A stretch of 64,000 nucleotides of DNA, taken from NCBI RefSeq assembly GCF_037975245.1, contig NC_092576.1, forward strand, positions 38,271,111 to 38,335,110, read 5' to 3'. Position 1 is the stretch's first letter. Each line of letters starts with the position of its first letter. A program made the position numbers and the translations under genes. This document shows, piece by piece, positions 54,201 to 64,000 of this stretch. This stretch comes from Apostichopus japonicus (taxonomy: Eukaryota > Echinodermata > Holothuroidea > Aspidochirotida > Stichopodidae). The notes below the pieces were generated by a model, which ran no database searches, was not told the origin of the DNA, and saw only the letters and a list, made by a program, of their open reading frames with translations.

Positions 54201-54460
54201 ACTACATCTATGTTTTAATATACTACATATATGTTTTAATATAATGGCAACTTAACTTTGACAGTCTAGACTTCACAGTTGTGTTATAATAAAACAAACA
54301 TCGACATACTATTTACCGTTTCATATCATTGGTACAAATACAGTTCAGCCATACAATTCAATACAAAGCTTCATCACTGTTTAAAGGTGTAACTTAACTT
54401 AGTTGTAATTGATTCACAAAACATGGATATCAATGTGGAGCGATATTTCTACTTTTACAG
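51260..54460. other. No gene seen
   Basis: AT-rich, without recognisable exon, transposon end or tandem array. It would be intron if the plus-strand exons belong together. Confidence 0.4.
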
Positions 54461-54508
54461 ATTAAAACAACTGTAGAAGAACTGACCGATGCAGAACTGT
54501 ACGAGGAG
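54461..54508 (+). CDS. Candidate 48-nt acidic exon
   Basis: Bounded by ACTTTTACAG and GTAATGTG, phase 0 at both ends: IKTTVEELTDAELYEE. A related 48-nt segment with the same kind of donor (GTAATG) lies on the minus strand at 62030-62077 (TKSIGDELTEAEHRQE; 7 of 16 residues and about 31 of 48 bases agree). Similar length, phase and donor in two places argue for a real, duplicated exon. Family unknown. Confidence 0.4.
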
Positions 54509-54874
54509 GTAATGTGCGTGTTAACATTTGTGTGTGTGTGTGGGGGGGGGGGGGAGGCTTATGTGTGTTTACAAGTGTGGGCGTGACAACAATGATGTAC
54601 TGGTGGGATTGAAGCAGCATGATAGGTTAAGTGATATTCGTATTGTATAATTTGTCTTCAGTAAAATTTGATAAAATAGGTTGACAGTAAAGAATGAGTC
54701 AATACTAGATAGTAGACTATTTTGAAGGGACAATATTAGGCTAAACAAGGTTGTACCGATGTATGGTAGCAATAGGCTTCCAGTCTGTAATTAAATAACT
54801 GAAATAAGTTGACATCGCAGATGATATGAAGTGATATCATATGTTCGTCATGTATATTATCTTATTTACAATAG

Positions 54875-54991
54875 GAGAACCTCAACGTTTTGTTGGAGAT
54901 CCAAGGTCAAACAACATCGACTTACCAAGTTATTGTAATCATAGTTACAGCCATACTTATATTTACTTCATGGAGACTTTACATTCAATAA
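54875..54991 (+). CDS. Candidate terminal exon with predicted membrane helix
   Basis: After a TTATTTACAATAG acceptor, the phase-0 frame reads ENLNVLLEIQGQTTSTYQ, then VIVIIVTAILIFTSW, then RLYIQ and TAA at 54989-54991. The hydrophobic stretch of about 15-18 residues followed by an arginine would suit a single membrane span with a very short tail. Phase agrees with the exon ending at 54508. A different frame of the same segment is also open for longer (to 55023), so the choice rests on phase and on the helix. Confidence 0.35.
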   Translation, partial: ENLNVLLEIQGQTTSTYQVIVIIVTAILIFTSWRLYIQ

Positions 54992-57216
54992 GAAAGAAGC
55001 ATGAATCTCGTTTAAGAAAGTAGGAAGTCACTTGAGATGAACATTGGTTGGTCGTTTAATATAGTATTACCATGTTACAAACAGGACAGATTGTGTAAAC
55101 CTAGTAACAACACGTAAGTTAGCTAATTTATAGCAGTAATTAGTGAAGGCTATCAAGTTCGTATTTAAATATGGTATGTGATCATTGTTATCAGTGTTTA
55201 ACACAAGAAAACACTTTCATTTCTACCAAGTTGGGTAAACATATATTACAACATAGACATATTGATCTTCATAGTTTGTTTCGAAGAAAATATAATGCAA
55301 AAGTAAAACAGTAACGTAGATATTCTTGTGTATTCTGTGTGAAAGCTCTATGATCTTATTTCCTGTCATGGATACACATCCTTTCCATTTACAGATTACT
55401 TAATAGGAGTACACAGTGACAACGGTCATAGCTAGAAAGTGCTATCATGATTAATATTGAGTCACAATATTGTTAAAGGTACGATTATTGACTGAATGCC
55501 ATAAATCAGAAGGGGTTTACTTTCATCTAAATGCTCCAATTTAAACTCGTTGAATTAAGTATAAAAAGAAGGAAATGGTCAATATATTATATTTATAAAG
55601 TTAAACATTTATTTCACATTGCTCTCTTAAATTTGACATATAGGTATTAAAAGACTGATTTGACCAGTTCTGATACAATCTGACAAATTAATGTGAAACG
55701 TAAAAACTTACACTCATTCTATGGATAGGAAAAATATGTTATATGACCTTGTTGTGACCTTGCTCGTTCAAAGAGACGGCAGATTGATTCCATTTTATTT
55801 AATCGTTACAGCACACAAGTATCATTTTCAAACGGTGTAAAATAAAAACAAGTTATATAAATTAAATATGAGGGTGCCCTTCATCTGGCTCTTCTATTTG
55901 GAGGGTCTGTGAAAGATTGTAGGTTCAACCAATGGCAACCCATGTGTCCTTTATCGTACGCAATACTGTCAACTATTTTTGATACCCGATATATAGTTTA
56001 TTATTAGTTCGAGTATTGGGATCTAGGCGTGAGAAAGAAGTCTAATTCTAGTACAAGCATCCGTACAAGAATGCAACCATTCCGTTTAGTTAGTACATTA
56101 CGAGTAACAAGAAGACGAGTTAAAGTATACCCATCCACGTTACATAACTAGTAATACGTATGGATTATATGCAAGTCACTTTAAAACAATACATTGCAAT
56201 ATTTTGTTAGTACATAAATGATGAAAAGTAAAAGGAAAGCCGATGGGAAATATTATCTCAATCCGGACAACCTGTCTGAGGACCATATCGACACTCGTGA
56301 TAAAAGTGAGCACTTAATCAGTATCAGTATTTGATTGAATAAAAGTAAAAAAATGAAATAAAAAGAAGAGAAAATATGTACTTAAGTCCATATCACTCTG
56401 ATATCAGATGTTTTTACAGGTAGGTTCAGAGTACAATTACTCTGCCTAGATTATAGGATATGGTATATGACTAGGTAAATTCTCTTATTCTGATCAACTC
56501 GTCTTAAGAATAACCAAGCAACAACTGACACTTACATAAGGGGTTGGGGTTGTATTGGCAATCTTGCTATTGCCATTATCAATACGATTGCTCACTACAC
56601 AAACTAATATAACTTTATGACGAATTATGATTACTTGTAAGTATAAAAACATGTACAACTCTGATATAAATATTTAAAGTGTTAATTTGTCGTTAATATG
56701 TTTCCAGATATGATTAAAAGGACCGCACAATTATTGTTCTTATTTCTTTTAAATCTCACATCCTATTCTTTATAACATACATTTATATTTCGTGTCACTA
56801 TAAAGGGGAAAGATTCTCATATCATCCAGCTACCACAATGATAATGGTAAAGTTTTAACATTGCCCGTCAAAAGCTTTAAGGATACATTTAAACGTTATA
56901 GTGTGTACATTAATTAAAGATGGTTAGGGAGGCAAATTGGAAATGCTACGACTATTTTTTAGCTAGCGGCATTTGAGCCTTTTATGCTAAGGTAAATTAA
57001 AGGCTCTATGAAGAAAGGGTTGTCAAAGGGTTCGTTGAGATCAACACCCATTGTAGGAACGTCTCAATGGGAATCATAAAGAACTTAACAAAGGGTGCTA
57101 TTTTTAGACAATAAAGAAAGTACATGATAAGGTTTAAAGCAAGGTTATGCCTATCAATATTCTTAATTATGTGTGTGATGTTGAGAACATTGAGAAAGGT
57201 GAGCGTAATTACCAAA
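54992..57216. other. No firm gene
   Basis: A plus-strand frame near 56222-56337 reads KRKADGKYYLNPDNLSEDHI before a GTGAGC donor-like site. Its YYLNP recalls tyrosine motifs of receptor tails, but the upstream acceptor is poor. The rest shows no recognisable feature. Confidence 0.3.
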
Positions 57217-57306
57217 CTACTTCCTCAGTCTGACGACACAAATGGGTTCCATATAATAGTGTTTACCATTTGTATATTGTGAAACATAAACTTTTCCACC
57301 ATCTCT
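57217..57306 (-). CDS. Candidate terminal exon, minus strand
   Basis: After a TTTTTTGCACAG acceptor the phase-0 frame reads RDGGKVYVSQYTNGKHYYME then PICVVRLRK and a TAG at 57217-57219. It is small and basic, with several tyrosines. It could be the end of a minus-strand gene that includes the 62.0-kb exon, but no chain of exons links them. Confidence 0.25.
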   Translation of the reverse strand, partial: RDGGKVYVSQYTNGKHYYMEPICVVRLRK

Positions 57307-57309
57307 CTG

Positions 57310-60113
57310 TGCAAAAAACAGGAAGGCAACTATTAATATATGACGGTGAAATTGTGAACCAGGACAATAAAACATGCAGAATGACGAAACTACAGGTACT
57401 ACATGTACTAGTATTAAATACTTCGTGTACACGCTACAAACGACAGGGACATATCAACTATCTGGGTTACAGGCCCACGAAAAGAATAATCACTGAATAT
57501 TGTAATCAAAAACAGCTTATAACTTAGCACAACTACATATTCATAACAACGCAGAGAAGTTTGTGTTGATTAGACTATTTTTGTCTATATCGTGGGTATG
57601 TGGCTAACGTGGGTTCATTGAATATATAACTGTCAATTTTAACGAACTTCAAATTAACCGTGCAGATACCAGTCTGCGTTCTATTCGTAACAACACAGAG
57701 GCAATGCAAAGACACAAAATATAATAAAATAGGTTTATTCTGTTTAATATATGAACTGATCAATAAATACACTCATAACATTGATGACAATCTAACTATT
57801 ATTGATTTGTAATCCTGAAATTTAATTTGATCAAAAATTTCAAAAATGAAGTTATGTCCATTTTTATATTATTTATTACTTAAAAGCCAAAGTAAGGTTA
57901 TATATTGTCGCGGTAAAAACTACATGCTTCCATGTCTTTACATGAAAGCAATATCAAATACAATCAAAGCTTAATAAAAAATATACTAATATGTAGCAAT
58001 TACAAAGCAACAAATAAAGCTAAAAAGACGAAATTATTCTGATATATTTCACCAAATGGATCATGTTGCATCATGACTTTATATCAAATTTTAACATCAT
58101 ATTACTATTATATTTAAAACAAAATCATATTAAATTGTCTGATTCCTTAGCCTTCTTGGTAAGTGTTATATTTACAACTAATAAGATATACATTCTCGGT
58201 GTACAAGATTAGCTCTCTTCAGGAAGACACTATGCAAAAATGGCAAAACTAAAGAAACAAAGACGGGCGATGATAAGAAAGCTAATAAAAATACGAAATA
58301 TTTCAAAAGGAACATCCCTCTTGATATCGTAAAGAAAGCAAAGTGTGACTTGAAACGAAGACATTCATTACAAATTGAGCTCCAAGGGGAGAATTGAGCT
58401 CATTTCATAATTGCAGTGTTATGCTAATCTACGGTCGAATAAAAAAGGTGAGAAGGTAATTTGTTTATTCAAATAATGAAATAAAAGTTAACCATACGAG
58501 TAGGAACAGTTTCAAACTGACCGTTACCCAATCTTCTTCATTTGATAAATGGGGACAGGATAATCTCTGGCCCCTCACATTCAACTTAGGGAATCGATGC
58601 ACTTCATGACAGCCATGCCTAATCTCTCAAACGGATCACTTATATTTACAGAAACGAGTGTCAAGCATCAAACTATTATATTTCATTTCGTGTACCTCGA
58701 AATGCTACAATATTCAATCAGTGGGGGGGGGGGGCAGGAATGTCAACCTTGAAATGAAACACTGACACTCGTGTAGTTTAGGTAATTTAGTCTTTTAGAC
58801 ATAAGATATTTCTGGCAACCCGTCGCAGTCACTCTTATTCTAAACATATCTTATAGTGGTGAATACCACAGTAGTTTTTCGGTCCACATTTGTTTGATAG
58901 CTTCCTACGTCACTGTTGAAAAATTGGAAATTTGGCAGCTGACTAATGATATCTTATGACTATGGATCTGAGATCACGTGACAAATAGCAGCTTCTGCTT
59001 TTTACACATGTATAAAGTACATGAGAATGTTGCATCTTCCTTTTTTTACAATGCATAGTGATGTGACATTTAACGATGCTGAGGATCGATTATATTAAAT
59101 AACTGATCTTGTCCAATACTTTCGGTTGTAGCCTTGTAGGGGCTTTTCTTAAGATCTTATTATATACCTAATTTATAATCTAAAAATAACCTTGCTTCAT
59201 GCTACTCTAGGTGTTTGTTTTTAAGGGAAGGACTTCACACCCTAGAAAGAAAGCGGATGAACGTTCACAGTGCCACGACCCTTCCTTTGGTACACGTTCT
59301 ATCATAAAGGTTCTTGACCCTTCGTATAACAACCGAGAAAAGCTTATAACTAGTATCAACATTGATATTAGTGTAATATTGTAGCAAATTCAATTTAAAT
59401 TGAGCAAAACCTGATACCATTTGATTCATTAGTTCTTCTCGCATATAACTCAGTTGAATAAAGGTGCCTAGCAACATACCAATAATATAACACTTAATAA
59501 CCATTTTGTAATTGTGCTATAAATGCTTCTTGTGATTCTTCAGCCATTCACACCACTTTCGAGTGGCGTGCGTTAAGGGTGGGGTGAATAGAGGTCAATG
59601 CCCCGCACCTTCCGTCATGAAAGGGTTAATGGTTCAGTTGTGGATGTGCTTACATTCAGTCTTGGGAAAATAAGTCCTCTGTTGCGTGTTAGTTACACAC
59701 CCTTTCAACCAAATATGTATTAGCAAAGCCTAGCCCTAAGACCTTATTATAGACTTAATTAATGTTCAATTATGAGGTATTAATACCCAATTAAAGCGGT
59801 TACTTTTCAGGGACAAGGACCTAAAACCACCATACACGAGAAACTTATTTTTTGGTCACCCCTGACTTAATATCAACATCAATGTCTCCTGTACTTGACA
59901 ACGTATCATCATCTTCTTATTCTGTTTCAAGATTTCGTTTTCCTCTCGAGGCAATCCAAGTCTGCTGCCATGGTAGATTTCTGTGGATAATAAAGTAGGA
60001 TCAAGCAGTGCAGAATGATAACAGACATATCTAAGCACTTCTACATCATGTATAGTATATAAACTAGTCATCAGCACTTCCAAGTTAAACATATAAAACA
60101 GATAGACATTTTA

Positions 60114-60158
<45 letters not shown>

Positions 60159-61720
60159 AGTGTTATAGAACAATTCGTAGAAATGGTGGCAAAACTACAA
60201 GTTGTTTAAACAAATTCAAATGCAATGTAAATTTTGTAAATGAAGCAACTTTTCGTAGCATTCCTTTCAAGTAATTTCAGCAAACTTAGATTATTATTCT
60301 TAGTTCTTAATGTTGAGAATTTGCCATGATCATAATTAAATAAAATGCCATATGCAACTTCAGCAATGTTATGTGTCTACACAGTATAGAAATGAATATA
60401 TCAATTTAATTGATTGATCTAAAGCGTCATTTCATGTTTACCATTGTTTCAAATATCAATAATGATCCGCTGCGATGTTATTACAACATTCGGAGTCATA
60501 ATATTACATTAGCATTAGTTTATGTCCTCTTAAATACAAATACCAACATTATACTTTGATATTGACTTAAATATGTTCACACAAGTGACATTGTAATTGT
60601 TTAGGTACATCGCCGTGGATTAAACAAAACTGTTCCTTTTTATGTTTATTTTGTAGTGTTTAGAACTTTAACTCTATTGGCATTCTCCTTACCCGTAGCG
60701 CTGACGGAATATGTCCACCTGATGACAAATAAAAACAACAGAAGTACACGTAAATATAAGATAAAACATCAAACTGCCAACTCCATCATTCCTCCCCACC
60801 GATAGGAAGCCCCTTTATCCTTGCCACTATGAATCCTAGTTGATAAAACCTCTAAGCGATGAACGCAATGCTTCTGTTTTAACTGCGACACTTGTTCTCA
60901 CAATAGTCAAATACAACCTCATGTACAACTAATATATACATATACTAGGTGGCATCTATGTTGAATCGACTTACTATTCTCATTTATATAAACTTCATGC
61001 TTTAGTCCTCTAAATTTTGATACCAAGATAAGAAACCTCAACAACTAAATTAAACTTATTATTTCACTGGTCGGCTGCTCATTTCACCTACCATTCTGAT
61101 ACGACTTTAGACTTGTTAACCTACATTGTGTAATGTTTACCGTCAACAAATATGATATGCCCACATTAAGATTTTACCATTCCCATACCATCCTATCCAT
61201 CCTACGGTGTACTAAAAAAAATGCTTCGAAATAATGAATTCAAACAGATTTTAAGTGTCGATATCTTATAGTTGTACGATAAAACGACATTTTAATGCTA
61301 GTAGTGTTTCAGATGTCTTATATTCAAGTGATATAGCTTTAAAGTATGATGATTACAATTTGAATAACACTATTCAGGCAAAATGAATGATCAGTTTAGT
61401 TCCTCGGTACAGGTCTCATGTTAACGTTTAAATCCATTGTTTTTGCATCATAGGGCTTTGACATTAAATCAGATTTGATAACTTATTGACAGCAAGTTCA
61501 CAGAAACTAAAATCACAAAATTGAAATTGAAATGGATTGCCGGAAAACACAAATCAAAAAGAAGCAGAGGGAAACCACTCCCATCTGTTATTTGCTTCTT
61601 AAATAACATTGCACCCACCCACCCAACTTGTCTGTATTATTTGCCTACCTAAAGCAAGTAACCTAAACGGATATTGAAAAAGTTGAATTGTAAGGGATTT
61701 TATTTGTACCTTTTTTCTTA
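57310..61720. other. No firm gene; a short (TA)n at 60117-60150
   Basis: Apart from the microsatellite, small minus-strand segments with splice-like edges exist (for example 60718-60693, VDIFRQRY). A 79-codon frame at 59504-59265 begins with a hydrophobic stretch (MVIKCYIIGMLLGTFIQLSY). None has a relative in the window, and all are short enough to be chance. Confidence 0.3.
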
Positions 61721-61721
61721 C

Positions 61722-61822
61722 TTTATTTCTATTGATAAGGCGTATTTCATCACATGGTACCGTATTTACGTCGTGTTTATCCATCAGATCTTGTTGAACC
61801 TGTAGTAACGTCCACATATGCA
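61722..61822 (-). CDS. Candidate exon, minus strand
   Basis: Bounded by AATAAACAG and GTAAGAAA and open in only one phase: HMWTLLQVQQDLMDKHDVNT then VPCDEIRLINRNK. It lies 0.2 kb downstream (minus strand) of the 48-nt exon at 62030-62077, but that exon ends in phase 0 while this one needs two leading bases, so they do not join directly. Weak evidence. Confidence 0.2.
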
Positions 61823-62029
61823 CTGTTTATTGTTGAAGTAGTTTGTGTTTAACCAAATAATCAAGTATAAATGTTTACTATGGAACATGTTCTATGGCTT
61901 TAATTGATTGAATTTATGGCTATTAAATATGGAATGACACAGGTATCTCGCTGTACACATGCATATGTGTGTATCATACTGACCGGTTTTCCAAATGAAG
62001 TAAAATATTCACTATTTGCATAACATTAC

Positions 62030-62077
62030 CTCTTGACGATGTTCTGCTTCCGTCAATTCATCTCCAATGGATTTCGT
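62030..62077 (-). CDS. Candidate 48-nt exon related to 54461-54508
   Basis: Bounded by TTATTTACAG and GTAATGTT, phase 0: TKSIGDELTEAEHRQE. See the plus-strand relative for the comparison. The opposite orientation suggests an inverted duplicate of the same unknown gene about 7.5 kb away. Confidence 0.35.
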
Positions 62078-62374
62078 CTGTAAATAAGGTAATATGAATG
62101 GAGATTAGAACAACTATGATTGCGACAAATATAACACTTGCTGCTTTTAAAACATTCTAAATTATTTCCCCCGTAAAATGATAGTGTTGTCCAGTGGAAA
62201 TACTATAGATATTGAAAGCGAATCAGAAGTTGTATAAGTTTGCGACAAAAAGAAAAAAAAATATGGTTAGCTATACCATAGTAAGTATGAACTGTTTCTC
62301 CTCCTCACCAACACTACCACCGCCAAAAACATCACTACTTTTACCATAATGATCTCTATATTGATCACTATATT

Positions 62375-63650
<1,276 letters not shown>

Positions 63651-64000
63651 TACAAACACCTTTTTGACCGCCTTTTCAAAGTTTACTTCCTTTCAAAACC
63701 ATAGTAAAGCGGCACTGGTTATCTGTGAACAAACGTTCGTATACCTAAAAACCCTTGATACCTGTCATCGATCACATAACACACTATGAAGTTAGAAAAC
63801 ATGTTTAATTATGTTTTAGTTTGATGTTACTTCTGCGTCACTAAAATGGCAGAGCACCAAATATCTGAGATGTTTCCGCCATTATATAGTTTATTGGGTG
63901 CAACAAATATTCTTCTCTAAATGTTCCTTTGGAATGAACAGCATTGTTTTAAGTAATAAACTTCCATTCGGTGGGTTCCTTTAAATGAGTGAACCATCAA
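63651..64000. other. No gene seen
   Basis: Unique AT-rich sequence to the window edge; nothing recognised. Confidence 0.4.

Noticed and set aside
59265-59504. Possible small secreted protein on the minus strand
   Set aside because: It starts with a hydrophobic stretch, but has no clear signal-cleavage pattern, cysteine pairing or homologue in the window; chance is likely in AT-rich DNA.

Overview
The window is animal nuclear DNA: AT-rich, gene-sparse, full of introns, microsatellites and transposon fragments, with no operons and no rRNA. The best-supported genes are two NACHT-domain (NLR-type) innate immune receptor genes on the minus strand. Their NACHT exon, followed by a string of small LRR-like exons, and the transposon mix (Tx1-type L1, CR1/L2-type LINE, tRNA-derived SINE, hAT-like and Harbinger-like elements) suggest a marine invertebrate deuterostome. 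An echinoderm, possibly a sea cucumber, is my best guess; this is inference, not proof.

Layout. Gene A (minus strand) begins with a 30-codon basic first exon at 31399-31309. It continues with a 1.5 kb NACHT exon (30548-29031) and small exons named here by type: Y (24729-24518), Z1 (22563-22487), Z2 (21058-21003), X (20296-20177), Y (18048-17840). A further X-Y pair lies at 6002-5883 and 597-404. Gene B (minus strand) repeats the same order: NACHT (43283-41839), Y (41387-41189), Z1 (40266-40190), Z2 (40004-39916), X (39427-39308), Y (38735-38527). The junction phases of the colinear sets agree, so this is two tandem paralogues rather than chance ORFs. As given, both NACHT exons are broken: an in-frame stop plus a frameshift in A, and several frame breaks plus a missing block in B. 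They are pseudogenes or carry assembly indels, since some breaks sit in A/T runs.

The far X-Y pair (1-6380) and the 16.9-20.9 kb X-Y pair are copies of one duplicated segment of about 4 kb, introns included. Between them lies 10.5 kb of repeats: a complex satellite (6.4-10.1 kb) carrying a hAT-like insertion with a perfect 8-bp target duplication, a fourfold 207-bp tandem repeat, (ATGT)n and (CAT)n tracts, and a nest of terminal-inverted-repeat elements (14.8-16.6 kb). Copy A alone contains a decayed Tx1-type L1; copy B alone contains a small palindromic insertion.

The right third (44-64 kb) has little that can be supported. A chain of phase-0 candidate exons on the plus strand (47.75, 54.46, 54.88 kb) ends in a predicted membrane helix, and a related 48-nt exon lies on the minus strand at 62.0 kb. 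A 1-kb tandem duplication (49.2-51.2 kb) and a large (ATC)n/(GTCATC)n microsatellite (62.4-63.65 kb) complete it. Most of the remaining open frames are by-products of microsatellites or chance.
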